Position numbers and translations under genes: made by a program
In this document: piece after piece, positions 19,476-31,014 of the stretch
Numbering within the stretch: the stretch's first letter is position 1
Layout of the letters: every line of letters starts with the position of its first letter
The notes under the pieces: generated by a model
What the model was told of the DNA's origin: nothing
Seen by the model: only the letters and a program-made list of their open reading frames with translations
Databases searched by the model: none
NCBI GenBank assembly: GCA_951799425.1
Contig: OX637391.1
Span: 25,973,701-26,037,700, forward strand
Reading direction: 5' to 3'
DNA from: Ilex aquifolium
Lineage: Eukaryota; Streptophyta; Magnoliopsida; Aquifoliales; Aquifoliaceae
Length of the DNA stretch: 64,000 bases

Positions 19476-21643
19476 TGTAAAACCCGAGAAAATTTGAACT
19501 TTTTATGAAAAATGGCAAAACGGTAATTTGCCACTATGATGCGGGTTGAGAACCCTTATTTTTCTAGAGTTTGGATGACGAAACGAACGTCACCATTGGA
19601 TTCGTCTCACGAAATCTAGTTACCCAGACAAATTTTTTCGAATTCCGAGATAGTCAAATTTTTTGCGTTTTACGAGGTGGTTGGGTCTCGGGTGACCCCA
19701 AAAACGAATTTTTTATTAAAATTTTGAAAGTTGGAAAATAATTTAAATAAAGTTCATATAAAATATGGCCAAGCTTTAAAATTATAAATAGGGACTAAAA
19801 ATCTGATTTTCTGCATTTCTATTCTGCTGGGTTTGCTGGTTGTAACTTTGGAGAGAGGAGGAGAGGAAAAAGAGAAGATTCAAGATTTCTTTCTCTGATC
19901 TACGGAGTTCCATCTGTCAGAATTCTTCGAGCCAAGAATCAAAGTCAATCTCCTCGACGGGGGCTACACTCACGTACCAAAAAGAGTGAATTTCACCGAA
20001 GTTTCTGAGACGGAATTTTGGAGAAATCAAGGTTTGGGCTTGGGGGTGTATTCTTGGAGCTTACCAACGCTCTTTTACGCTTCAAGAGGTAGGATTTTCA
20101 TCCTAACTAGGTTTATTTCCAACCTAGGATGAATATATGAAATTGGTGGGCTGTTTTGGGTATTTTTAACACTTGTCTATTGTAGTTGGTTTAATGGAGT
20201 AATTAGAAATTGATAGTTTGCGATTTCTTGGAAGTTTTGATAATTGGGTACGTGGAAATCACATAATCTGATTTTTTTGAGTTATGTGATAAATTTGGGT
20301 ATTTTATGTGATCACATGATTTGGTGCCTTGAAGGTGTTTGATAAAATGCCTATGTGAAATAAAGTGTGTTAATTGCATGAGATTATGTGATAACATGCT
20401 TGGATGATGTGGTAAAGTGAAATCTTATGCTTATGATATGAATTACAATTAGAAATTGTGTTGTAGGAATTGTTGATATATATATACATGCTTGTGATAT
20501 ATTGGCATTGATGGGTTGTGGAAATTATGTGCTTGGATATAATTGTCCATGGAATGTGTTGAAATAGTTCATATGTCATTTATAGCATATTGAACATGAT
20601 TGTTGTATTGCAAATGTACATTACATTGCATTATGCACTGAGGCATCACATTCATGAACATTGAGCATGAGTGGGGGGTGTGTTTGCATGGTTGTAATCA
20701 AACACCACATATGGTGAATGATGGGTGGGATCGGGAAGGTTGGATTGAAGATCCGACTGAGTTGCCCGGTTTGCAAGGTAAATAGAGTCGGGGTTAGCAA
20801 GAAGGGCTAGAAAATCCCTCAGGTGCTAGACCCAGTAGTTGGGGTACGCCCTCCCTTGGTTCGGTCTATAAAGTGTGTGGGTGTTCGCGGAACCCACGGT
20901 GGAAGTCCATAAATTCCGTGTGGGTTGGGTTACCCTTGGTGTAAGTCCATAAATACCCACCCCAAGAAAGACCCGGAGACTTTAAAATGGCTATTGGATG
21001 TACAACATCTATGGCGGGGCTTAGAATGTCCGATTTTAAATACATGACATGGTATGTGTTGTGGGAGCCAATGAGGGCTCGGGTTGAAGTTGCATGGGTG
21101 AGTCTCATCTCATTTCATGGCATGACATAATAATTCTTATCATGGAATTGCATATTCTTGATTGGAATGGTTGTTTCTTGTTAAATGTTGCATGTGAACA
21201 TTTCATATGCATCTAGGTTGGGGAGTAGCCTCTTTAGGAGATACCCTATTGAGCGTGGCTCACCCTTTATGGGAAAATATTTCAGGTACGGGATACGCGT
21301 CGGCAGACGGCTCTCAATCGGGCCCCCATGGTTGAAGAAAAGCCGACATGTGGCTTTAAAATCTTATTTTTGTAAAACTTCATGTAAATTCATTTTGGAC
21401 AAGTAATTGTATGTAAAAGAATTGTAATCGAAGTCATATGGACTATTTTAATGTGGCATTGCATGTTATTATATGAGTATGGATAAATGGACCCGGTGTG
21501 GTCAACGTTTACTCATAAATGGACCTGGTGTGGTCAATGTTATATGATTGCACATGTTGTGTTTTTGGGTAGAGCTCCTTATACAAAGAAGACTTTGCCC
21601 GAATTTTATTAAATTAAGGACCCCCGATTTTTGGGGCGTCACA
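19476..21643 (+). repeat. 5' LTR of D1 (2168 bp)
   Basis: TGTAAAACCCGAG...GGGGCGTCACA. TATA box TATAAATA at about 19783-19790. A block with AGTCCATAAA-type repeats lies at 20860-20960. Same family as the LTRs of D2, D3 and D4 but clearly diverged. Confidence 0.9.
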
Positions 21644-21646
21644 GCT

Positions 21647-21659
21647 TGGTATCAGAGCC
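21647..21659 (+). other. Primer-binding site of D1
   Basis: TGGTATCAGAGCC three bases after the LTR end, complementary to initiator tRNA-Met. Confidence 0.9.
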
Positions 21660-21999
21660 TAGGTATACGATTTACCTAGGGCTTGAGGGGCATGGGTTTC
21701 GACCATTGCATTCATTGTGCATTTCATGTTGTGTGCTTTACTTTTTACATGTCATGTGCTATATGCTATGTGGACTATATGCATGGTAAGAAGTATATGG
21801 AAATGGACACTCTAGGGTTAGAAAACATAACCTTAGGGGTCGGAAAACAAATGAACGTGGTGGTTCACGGGGTAGATGTCTACTAGTGGTTGACACATGC
21901 TCTACTAGTTAGACAAGAATGTAAATCTCAATGTTTGAACTTTGATCCCTACTTTGGGATACTACGTAAATGCTCTGCTGCTATTTGACATGTGTATAG

Positions 22000-23929
22000 A
22001 TGGCAAATAGAAGAAGGGGACGCGGCCGAGGCGGTGGGCGGAACAACAACCAACCACCACCGGCTTTTGACCAACAAGCCTTCATGGAGGCTATTGGCAC
22101 GATGGCAGCCACTATTGCACAGGCTAGTGCAAATGCGGGGCAAGGAGGCTCAAGTAACCTCCAAAGGTTCAAGGCACACAAACCCCCGACTTTTCTGGGA
22201 GGGGCAGATCTGATGGTGGTTGACCGTTGGTTCCAACAAGTCCACAAGATTTTAGAGGCTATGGAGATGATCTCTAATGCCACGAAGATAAGGCTAGCTG
22301 CATTCCAGCTAGAGGGAGAAGTCCATCTATGGTGGGATTGGGCAAAGGCCTCGAAGAACTTGGAGGCGATGACATGGGGAGAGTTCCGTGAGCTCTTCAT
22401 GGGCAAATATTTCTCAGCGGCTGTTCGACAAGCTAAAGCTCGGGAGTTCTTAAACTTGAGGCAAGGGACTATGACGGTGATGGAGTACGTGGCTAAGTTC
22501 ACTAAGTTAGCCCGTTTTGCCGATGATTATACGGCTACAGATATGGCCAAAGTGAGGAGGTTCGAGGATGGGTTGAAGTTGTCCATCCGGGGCAAAATTG
22601 TGGGCCCCCGCCTGCAAGACTTGGACTCGATGGTTAAGACAGCTATGGGCATTGAGAGAGAGGGTGATGACGCACGAAGCATCCGAGAGGCGGGTGATAA
22701 AGACAAAAATAAGGAGGGCCAATCCTCTTCTTCTAGTTCGGGGAAAAGGCAGAGGACTTCTACTTCACAGGGACAACAGGGACAGGGCCGTGGCCATCAA
22801 GGCCAAGGTCGATCCTCCCAAGGCGGGGGAAACTTCAGGACAACATATCAAGCAAGTCAGAGAACTTGCTATCATTGCCACCAGCGGGGTCACGTGAGGC
22901 GGGATTGTCCTCAGAGGCAAGGATCCCAGAGTTATGGGGCGTCTCAGTCCCAGTCATCAGTGGGGCAACCACATACATACTTTGTTCCTCCCTACCCCAC
23001 CACGGGCCAGGGAAGTCAGTATCAGTTCCAGGGCACCACTCAGGCCCCTACCACTTTTTGAGCGGGGACTCCGCAATTAGGCCAGATGGGCCAAGGTATA
23101 GGCCGAGGTTAGGGACAGGGCATGCAGGTCGGGACTTCAGGGACCCAGAGGCGTATCTACGCCATCACTCCTCAGACTGAGCCAGTGGATCCGTCGGTTA
23201 TTCAGGGTACATTTCTACTCTCTCGCTTATAGGCAAGGGTGTTATTTGACTCTGGTGCATCTCATTCATTTATATCTGCATCATGTGTGAGGGATTTGGG
23301 CTTAGAGGTTGACACCTTGGAAGAGCTGTTATATGTGAATTCACCCCTAGGAGCTAGGGTGTGTGTTGACCAGATATGTCGGGGTTGTGAGTTAGAGATC
23401 TTGGTGGTTCTACTCACCGTGGACCTTAGGGTCTTGGACATGTCAGAGTTTGATGTCATCCTTGGGATGGACTGGTTGGCAGCACACTGAGTCGCCATTG
23501 ATTGTGATCGGAAAAGGGTCACTGCCTACACACCGGATGGTGTTTGTTTCAAGTTCCAAGGGGAAAAGCACGATGCCTTACCGCAAGCCGTGTATGACAC
23601 TCGATGGCACGGGCAGTTGATGGGCTGGCTTGCGAGCCTTACCATGGAGGATGAGGCGAGACAGGAGTTTGGTCTACCTCGGGTGGTGTGTGAGTATGAG
23701 GACGTTTTTTCGGACGAACTACTGGGATTACCTCCACATAGGGATGTAGACTTCACTATTGAGTTGCACCCCGAAACATCGCCCATTTCTATGACTCCAC
23801 ATAGGATGGCGCCAGCTGAGTTGCAAGAACTCAAGGTCCAATTACAAGAGTTGTTGGATAGAGGCTTTATTAGACCGAGCACTTCACATTGGGGCGCTCC
23901 GGTGTTGTTCGCCAAGAAAAAGGACAAGG
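22000..23929 (+). pseudogene. Tekay gag-protease-RT start of D1
   Basis: A single frame from ATG 22000 with four stops: TGA ending the block at 23061, two TAG in the linker, and TGA at about 23488. Gag: Arg/Gly-rich start MANRRRGRGRGGG, capsid (FLGGADLMVVDRWF, VHLWWDWAKAS, FMGKYF) and zinc knuckle CYHCHQRGHVRRDC. Protease: VLFDSGASHSFISASCV and VILGMDWLAAH, the RVP_2 type. RT N-terminus: [27 protein letters not shown], where the element stops. Catalytic RT and everything after it is missing. The ATG lies about 340 bp after the primer site. Confidence 0.88.
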
Positions 23930-24165
23930 TTTTGATGACGCCTATCCTGCCTCCTCTCAACCGGTGTCTCACGCCTATCATGTCCATCATCTCTCCTTCC
24001 CTCATTCGTTCTCAACTCATTAATCGCATTCGACTGTTCCTCCAACTGATTTCTCATGTCATCAAACCTTGAATTCATACGTTCGAACTGTTGTTGCATA
24101 GCCCGAAGTGTGAATAGCACATCAGTACCACCCTCCTCAACTACTTCTTTATCCTTGGAAGTCAT
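23930..24165 (-). pseudogene. CRM gag N-terminus of C1
   Basis: Minus-strand start MTSKDKEVVEEGGTDVLFTL followed by a coiled-coil-like stretch ([20 protein letters not shown]) and an Arg-rich end ([10 protein letters not shown]), then cut by D1. The start ATG is just after a TTTTTTTGCAG run. Confidence 0.75.
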
Positions 24166-25094
24166 GTTTTATAACCTGCAAAAAAATGTTAGAAATAGCC
24201 TCACAAACACTCCCTCACGTGTTTCACTCATTTCAATGTCACTCAACCCTCGTGTGTTACACTCTTATTGGCTTTTTCTTAAGATAAGCTCACACACTCA
24301 ACCTTTTACCACTCAAATGTTTCACCTTTGGCGTTCTTTCGAAAACTACTCAAAACTCAACCAAAAACCAACCGTTCCCACAACGCACAACAACTTAACA
24401 AAATAAGGCACAAATATCGAAGGAAGGACAAGAATTAACAATGAAAACAGAGAATAACAACTGAAACAAGGAATACGAATTCGGCGAAAACGAAGCGAAA
24501 CAATGATTCGAAAGCAACAAATGGATCAAGAAAGGAGCTAAATCAATAAGGATGACCTGTTTTGGGATAACAAATGCGTGAATGATCAGAATAAGTAATT
24601 TTGATTATTTTTGTTCAAATCTCAACACAAATCAGCCCTAAAGCAAACTGATTAGCCACAATTCGCTTATTTCTTTCTTTTATTTTATTTTTTTCATTTT
24701 TTTTCTTCTCCTTTTTTTTTTTTTTTTGATATCAGATCACAAAAGAGGCAAACTACGCACAATTGGGCAGTAGACTTCACAATCGATTCACAAGCAAGTT
24801 ATGTATTTAATTCTGCCAATATTATGCAACCCTAATTGATATTAAAATTATCAATAAAAACACAACTGAAACTCCAGCAGCAAGACAAGCCCCAAATCAC
24901 AGAATAATACACATGAAGAAGAGAAAGATAAAAACCCTAAATTTTTTTTTTTGGTTAAAATAGATGCGCATAAACAGAAAAAGAAACACCAAACAGCAGC
25001 AAGAAACCCTAAACTTGGTGAGATTATATGCGCACAAAACAAAGATAACCAACCTGATTTGAGAAAAACAAACCCGAGTGCTCTGATATGAAAT
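24166..25094 (-). other. Leader and degenerate primer site of C1
   Basis: Non-coding, A-rich on the minus strand (T-rich on plus near 24660-24730). At 25080-25091 the plus strand reads GCTCTGATATGA, a mutated complement of the initiator tRNA-Met primer site. A CTAAC then TTTTTTTGCAG arrangement precedes gag. Confidence 0.65.
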
Positions 25095-25796
25095 TGATGC
25101 GAACCCTTAAACGAATTCATGAACCCGCAGGCAAATTGATTAAAGATTCCCCAAGAAAGTTCACAAATCAGATTATAAGAACCAAGAACCCTAGACCCAA
25201 TGTTTTCAAGAAACAAGAACCCAAGGTTAAAAGTTCAAGAGAAAGACGCCACACTCAAGAGTGAGCGATAAGTCGATGAACGCCACAAGAAAGATTAATT
25301 CTTGATAAGTTCTTGAAATAGTTCTTGGAAGAACAATAAGGTAGAAACCTCCCAATACTCATAAAAAAATATGTTATGTCTTTTACAAGGTCTTATGTGT
25401 GTGTATAAAGCCCTAAAAAAAATCCTCATCTGCTAAGGAAACAAATCCTAATAGGAATTTATATTTTGACAATCCAAACCCAAATAGGAACAACTAAAGT
25501 TGGGTTTAAAACAAGTAATCAGCCCAAAATCCCTAAATAACCTAAATCAGCCCATACAGACACTTAATCAGGTTTGTTGGACTTGAATTACATTAAAGTA
25601 AACTTGAGGCCTTTTCCCCTTAAAGCCCACGCATGCCATGGTAGAAAAGCCTCCAAACGCACTCTCCATGCTTGAACTTGCACACGCAGCCCATATGTCT
25701 TGAATCAGCCCGTTCAATGCTTCCTTCATCCTTTTCGCTTTAGCTCGAGTCATAAGACCTCCATTTATGCTCAACGGATCAGATTGCATTGCATCA
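25095..25796 (-). repeat. 5' LTR of C1 (702 bp, CRM-b)
   Basis: Plus strand TGATGCGAACCC...GCATTGCATCA. The minus strand starts TGATGCAATGCAATCTGATCC and encodes the CRM-b tail (MQSDPLSINGG, TRAKAKRMKEALNGLIQ) at 25568-25789. Same family as the LTR of fragment E (49315-50088). Confidence 0.88.
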
Positions 25797-26386
25797 ATAT
25801 GTAAGATATTGTTTGAGTTATGAAAATGCCGATGTCTTAACTATGCTTTATCATTTTATATACCTCCCATATTGATGAATGGTTACATTTATAATATGCA
25901 CATGGTTACGAACACCGAACGGTACCGAATGCTATATACCATACTATCTACTAGTTATGTACTTCGTGCATGATACAGTGATGTACGTGATTGGGCTTTT
26001 CGTAGCAGTCAATTGATTGGTTATAGATGGATTAAGTCTCGGCATAGCCAATGCTTTTGATTCAATGCGTAAACCAGAATCTCTTCATTAGTGAATGATC
26101 AACCTGCCGGTTGAATAACTGTAGTATTTCTTCCGAATAGCTTGCCTTCTGGTTTACTACAACTATTTAACTGTTGCATGGTATAGATATGCCGATTGAG
26201 TAATTCAAGTATTCCTCCTAAATGGTTTGCCTTCTGGTTTACTTGGATTATTTGATTGTGCATGAGAATATACCTGCCGGTTAACCTAATCAGTTGCTGG
26301 ATAGGATTTAATATACATCATACCTACCGGTTAACTTACTAGTGAAATGGGGGTTAATTGTTGTAAGGTGACATTTTCAGTACTTA
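25797..26386. other. Non-coding stretch between C1 and the copia relic
   Basis: No coding similarity recognised. It contains the 85-bp tandem repeat given separately. It may include the lost RNase H end and LTR of the copia element, but I cannot show that. Confidence 0.45.
26105..26290. repeat. Tandem repeat, about 85-bp unit, two copies plus a partial third
   Basis: CTGCCGGTTGAATAACT...GCCTTCTGGTTTACT recurs about 85 bp on as ATGCCGATTGAGTAATT...GCCTTCTGGTTTACT. A third CTGCCGGTTAACC start lies at about 26274. Confidence 0.75.
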
Positions 26387-27090
26387 GCCAATATAATGCA
26401 TATGGAATCCCCGAACTGAAGGGTATCTTTTAATTATTGCATATCGGATCTTTTAACTACCACATGGCTTGCTTCACCCATGTCCTTCATATTGAAATAT
26501 GAGGACAACCACTCTTAATTGGTGGCAATCAACTCCTTATCATTTGTAACCAACATAATGTCGTCAAGATACAATGGAAGTATAATGTAGTTTCCTTTGG
26601 ACCGTTTAAGATACACACAATGATCTTCCCCGACCATTGTAAACCATCGTCAATAATGGCTTGATGAAACATCAAATAACACTATCTAGATGACTACTTC
26701 AAGCCATAGGTAAATCGATTGAGCTTGCAGACTTTGCCCTTTTAACCCTCTGAAACGAAGCCATATAGATCTCCTCATCTAATTCTCCATTAAGAAAAGC
26801 ATTCTTAATGACTATTTGGTAAAAGTTCTAAATTTAAATGTGCGACAATAGCCAAAATTAGGCGGATTGAAGCAAACCTTACTTCCGGCAATAAGGTTCA
26901 ACTCGAGTATACCCATTTGCTACAAGACGAGCCTTGTACTTGTCAATGGAACCTTCTTCCTTTCTCTTGACTTTTAGAACCCATTTGTTCCCAATAAGTC
27001 TTGCGTCCAGAGAAAGGTTAAGCAAGTCCCAGACTTGATTGGTCCTTATGGACTCCATTTCCTTAAACATTCCTTTCATCCATTATGTAC
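26387..27090 (-). pseudogene. Ty1/copia reverse transcriptase relic
   Basis: Minus strand: start of the copia RT domain (FKEMESIRTNQVWDL, LIGNKWVLKVKRKEEG, DKYKARLVANGYTRVE), then fragments in other frames (LNRFTYGLKQSS, EDHCVYLKR, and LPLYLDDIMLVTN, the catalytic block with LDD in place of VDD), ending near FNMKDMGEA. Several stops and frame changes. The RNase H domain was not found. Confidence 0.82.
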
Positions 27091-27694
27091 TAGTAGTTGA
27101 TGAGAATGCCTCCTGAAATGTCTTGGGCTCACAATCATGAAAGTTTCCCCTTCATTCTCAAAATGACCATTAGGAATACTTACATGATTCCTCCTATAGA
27201 GAGGAATGTTCAATGAAATCTCAGAGAGTGGAGTTGATCCACTAGGTGGCAAGTCGCTCCCACTATCTCCAAGAAGTGGAGAAAACAATTTCTCTTTCTC
27301 AATTGAACCAATAGCTACGCCAAAACCTAGATCATCCATCTCATAGAGTTCCATTTTTGAGAATCATCCCCAAGGAAATCCATATCTCATGACTCAATCT
27401 AAGTCACACTTCCAAACGGTTGCTCGCCAATGAACACATAACCCTTAGAGTATTTAGAGTTTGTATGAAAATACATTTCTTACCTCTAGGTCCTAATTTC
27501 CTATACTTATGAGAAGTTGTGTACATAAGCTGTCGCTCCCCATAGGCGCAAATTGCCTAAATCAGCCTTTTTCCCAGTCCATAGCTCATATGGGTGGAAG
27601 GTACTGATTTAGAGGGTACACAATTAAGAATATAGGCTGCAATCAGTAAAGTTTCTCCCCAATAGGAGATGGGCAAATAAGCTTGCACCATAAA
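27091..27694 (-). pseudogene. Ty1/copia integrase end and linker
   Basis: Minus strand, next to solo LTR S2: PISYWGETLLIAAYILNCVP, then LGPRGKKCIFI and the variable linker to RT (27076-27354). These are the C-terminal blocks of copia integrase. The frame is broken by stops. Confidence 0.78.
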
Positions 27695-28664
27695 TGATGA
27701 GAACCAAGGTGGGCCTACTCTTTAAGATCCTTTGCAAGTCCAGATGGGCCAATTACAAGATCAAGAGCCAAGAAGATCAAGAAAGCAATGCAAGGATTGG
27801 TGCAATCCATCTGGGATGAAGTTAGCAAGAGCCTAACACTCAAGATGGGCTTGAAAGAAGGAGAACCAATTTTGATCCACTTGATCCAAGCTGTGGAAGA
27901 CATGAAGACGTGACTTAGAGATAGGGCCTTTTGTTGTTAAGACTTTCAATTTGTTTAAATAATTTTTATTATTAGTTTAGAATAAGTGGGTTTTAGGATG
28001 CTTAGCCCACATATGTCTTATTATTTTATTTAAAGAATTTTTATTATTAGTTTAGAATAAGTGGGTTTGAGGATGCTTAGCCCACATATGTCTTATTATT
28101 TTATTTGGACTAGGGTTTAGAATAAGTACTGTAGCATGGTACTGTTCATGCTACAGTACCGTGATACTATTCACTCAAGGGCATTTTTTAGAGAAAGGGT
28201 CACAAATTTTAGACTTTAGTTATTCCTATTTAGATTAGGATTTGTTTTCTTAGTAGATTAGGATTTGTTTCCTTAGTAGATTAGGAGATTTATTTCCTTA
28301 GTAGATTAGGATTTTAGGAATTTTTCTTGGAATGGTCAGCCTATAAATAGGCGTTCTATCAATGTAAATTGGGAGACAATATATAATGAATTTTGATTGT
28401 GAGTTGAGTTGAGTTTACTCCTCTTGTTCTTGATTGAACTTCTGAACTTATCAAAGGTAAATCACAACCTTTGTGGCGTTCCTCGTAATTTGGGTTCTTG
28501 AGACGGGTTCTTCAACGGGTCTAGATTTTAATATAATCTAGGTTCTTGACACGAGTTCTCAATGGGTCTAGATTCTCCATCCATAGACCTGAGTTTGGCT
28601 TTCTTGGGTTGTATTTCAAATATTGTTTTTGGATCTTAAAGCAAGTCGATTGGGGTTCACATCA
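27695..28664 (+). mobile_element. Solo CRM-type LTR S2 (970 bp)
   Basis: TGATGAGAACCAAGG...GGGGTTCACATCA flanked on both sides by ATAAA (27690-27694 and 28665-28669), a clean 5-bp target duplication in the copia integrase. No internal region follows, so it is a solo LTR left by LTR-LTR recombination. Its start encodes a CRM tail (SPDGPITRSRAKKIKKAMQG...). TATAAATA lies at 28342-28349. U3 holds an 80-bp direct duplication (about 27960-28110). Confidence 0.92.
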
Positions 28665-28668
28665 ATAA

Positions 28669-29280
28669 ACAATCTAACCAAGTCAAGAAAGGTTTTATTC
28701 CTCTTCTCTGCCACACCATTTTGTTGTGATGTGCCAGAATTGTCAACTATCTGATAATTTCCTTTTCTTCACACAGTTCTATAAACTGATTAGATAGATA
28801 CTAGTGGTATTGGTCAATTCTTAAAGCTTTAATTCTTTTGTTTATCTGATCCTCAACCTCATGCATGTATAGTCTAAAGCAATTCAATGCTCCTGACTTA
28901 TGGGAGATCAAATAGATATGACCAAAATGTGTATAGTCATCTATGATTGTAATGAAATAGGAACCACCAGGCCTTGCCCTCATATTCCGTGGACCACAGA
29001 TATTAGAATGGATCAACTACAATGGAACATTTGGCCTTAGGGCTTTTCCAAATGGTTTTCTTGTGGATTTTCCTGATAAGCAATGTCCACATGTGGACAT
29101 ATCGATTTTAGTGAGTGGGCCCAATAAGCCTTCTCTAGCTAATCTATCCATTCTATCCTATACAATATGACCTAATCTAGGATGCCATTTCATAGAATCA
29201 ATGCAAGCATTATTAATAGAAGCTAGCAGTGAAAAAGAATCATTATTCAAACCAGAGTTAATAACATCAAAAACCATAAA
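28669..29280 (-). pseudogene. Ty1/copia pre-integrase and integrase core
   Basis: Minus strand: GAG-pre-integrase end (MDRLAREG-like, CGHCLSGKSTRKPFGK) and integrase core IHSNICGPRNMRARPGG, YFITIIDDYTHFGHIY (first and second Asp region), then TSQQNGVAEKRN-like residues next to S2. Stops occur throughout. Confidence 0.85.
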
Positions 29281-29329
29281 ACCATCTAAAAAAACTAGAT
29301 GCAAAAATAAACAATCTTATGGAAAATGT

Positions 29330-29590
29330 CAACCTTATTGTCCTCAAAGCCAAATCAAAAACCTAACTTAAGCGTGGCAAGAACAAAAAATAAATTCCTC
29401 CAGATCCTTGAAGTACAAAGTACATCATGGAGATATAATGTGCGGCCTCCTTTCATGTCCAGTTTTTAAATGCCACTGCCTAGCACCTCAACACTTGAAT
29501 AATTCCCTATGTAGACTCTCCAACTCCTAGTTGGAACTCAGTAATACTCCATGAACCTGGTCCGATCTCTCATTATATAGTCTGTTTAGC
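29330..29590 (-). pseudogene. Ty1/copia protease-region relic
   Basis: Minus-strand pieces follow the region after the copia protease active site (VEVLGSGT-like then GGRTLYLHDVLY-like and RRNL), with several frame changes. The active-site DSG is not visible. Confidence 0.6.
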
Positions 29591-29639
29591 AACAAATACA
29601 CTGGATGTATTAACATAAATATAGTGATAAATTAGATCA

Positions 29640-31010
29640 TAGAGTACCATCTTAGGCTTGATTAGCCTCTAGAAGTTAAATTTCATCATGCATTTGTAAG
29701 AGTGATTACACTTTAATTGTGTTTAAGTTGAATAATTTAATGTCAAATGGTATGCAAGGCTTGCACAAGGATGATGTAATAAATTATTGGTTTTAAAGGA
29801 TGATTTAGAGTCGATAGAGACAAGCATTAATGAAGGAAACGACTGCGGGGGCAAAAGCACACGAAAGGAAGAAAAAGACTCACATTTGAACATGAGAGGC
29901 ACGTTCGAATGCACCTCCAAATCAAATAGGATCCACAAAAGACTACAAGGGACGCTAATTGTTGGCTGCTAAGCTGCGGAATGTTGGCTTCTACATTAAT
30001 GTCCACATTCGAACGCCAATCACGTTTGAGCGAGCTCTAGTCCCAGTATCTCAGAGAAATGGTAGATCTGCAGACAAAATAAAAGTTCATGTTTGAATGC
30101 AAGATTCATGTTCGAACATAGGAGGCAGGTAGGCCTACTTTGCTTTTGATTCTCCAGCCGGATTGTGGGCTCCATTCGTGAACTTTTAGCCTCCAATATT
30201 CCACATTGCTTTCCTCCTTTGCCTATAAATACCCCCATAAACCATTGTATCAAAGATACATTGGAAGAGAAATCCCCCTCCAAATTAGCTCTCTCTTTGT
30301 ATCTCTCTCTCTCTGTCTTTTATTGCTTTCATTTGCTTTCATTTCTAGTTGTAATTCTTTTGTATTTGAGAGGCTTCTCTCTACTCATCTTCTTGCTTTG
30401 CCATAGCAATGAAGAGTGAGTAGTCTTCTTTTACTCTTTATTAGAGTGTGAAGGGTTTGTGAGTATGTAGTTATTATTTTATTTATACAACACATATTTA
30501 CTTTAATTCTTCATCTTTCTCTTTACTTTGGTTGATTGAATGACTTTGCAAAGCTCTCTACTTTGTATAAGTTGTTTGATTTTTTATTTACAAGTTAGAC
30601 CTTGGTATAAATAATACTTACGATTCCCTGCAAGTATTGAAGCTCGGTCTTTATAGTTTCACATTCAATCGCCGAAATATTACTTGTTGTTTACGGATAT
30701 ATCTTTCGGTTAACTCGCCATTGACATGGGAATTTACTAAGTTATACAGTTGCATAAGTTTACAATAATACAGACAAGCATACCTAGATCCTTTACTAAA
30801 AAAGTAGTTTTTCCCATTTGAGAATCTTATTTTTTGTTTAGAATTATCAACACCATCACAATCCATTCTTCCAAGATTTCTTTTACTTTTGTCTCTATTG
30901 ATCTTGGTTCTAAAATACCACATTAGTTCCCTGTGGATATGACTCCGGACTTAACGGGTTATTACAATAACTTGACCACATATACTAGGGTGTACACATT
31001 TCGAATCATG
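29640..31010 (+). repeat. LTR-like segment inside the copia relic, OTA-type
   Basis: Non-coding block between copia protease and gag. It has a promoter-like TATAAATA at 30224-30231, CT-rich transcribed-looking sequence, and an end region CCCTGTGGATATGACTCCGG resembling U5 of large plant gypsy LTRs. Several TTCGAA(C/T) motifs occur at 29900-30120. The boundaries are approximate and no target duplication was found. Confidence 0.45.
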
Positions 31011-31014
31011 TCAA

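Larger units (their letters stand above)
19476..23929 (+). mobile_element. Tekay/Del chromovirus D1, 5' part only
   Basis: 5' LTR, primer site, leader, gag, protease and the first part of RT, then a break at about 23929 into minus-strand CRM gag of C1. No 3' LTR is present. It lies inside gag of C1, left flank CTAAC. About 60-80 codons of C1 gag are missing at the right-hand junction, so the insertion was followed by a deletion. Confidence 0.85.
14377..25796 (-). mobile_element. CRM-like element C1, minus strand, nested and broken
   Basis: The CRM-b copy runs right to left: 5' LTR (25095-25796), degenerate primer site, leader, gag start (24165), then gag and pol to integrase, cut at 14377 by element A. 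It is interrupted by Tekay element D1 (19476-23929) and non-autonomous element N1 (15058-17367). Its 3' LTR and integrase C-terminus are absent. Deletions within gag-protease and RNase H show that it is old. Confidence 0.85.

Noticed and set aside
21981..22502. Minus-strand open frame of 173 codons opposite Tekay gag of D1
   Set aside because: Antisense of the GC-richer gag region; the plus-strand frame has clear capsid and zinc-knuckle motifs.
22866..23180. Plus-strand frame of about 104 codons overlapping the gag end of D1
   Set aside because: Out-of-frame reading of the gag Gln/Ser-rich end and linker; the true frame continues into protease.
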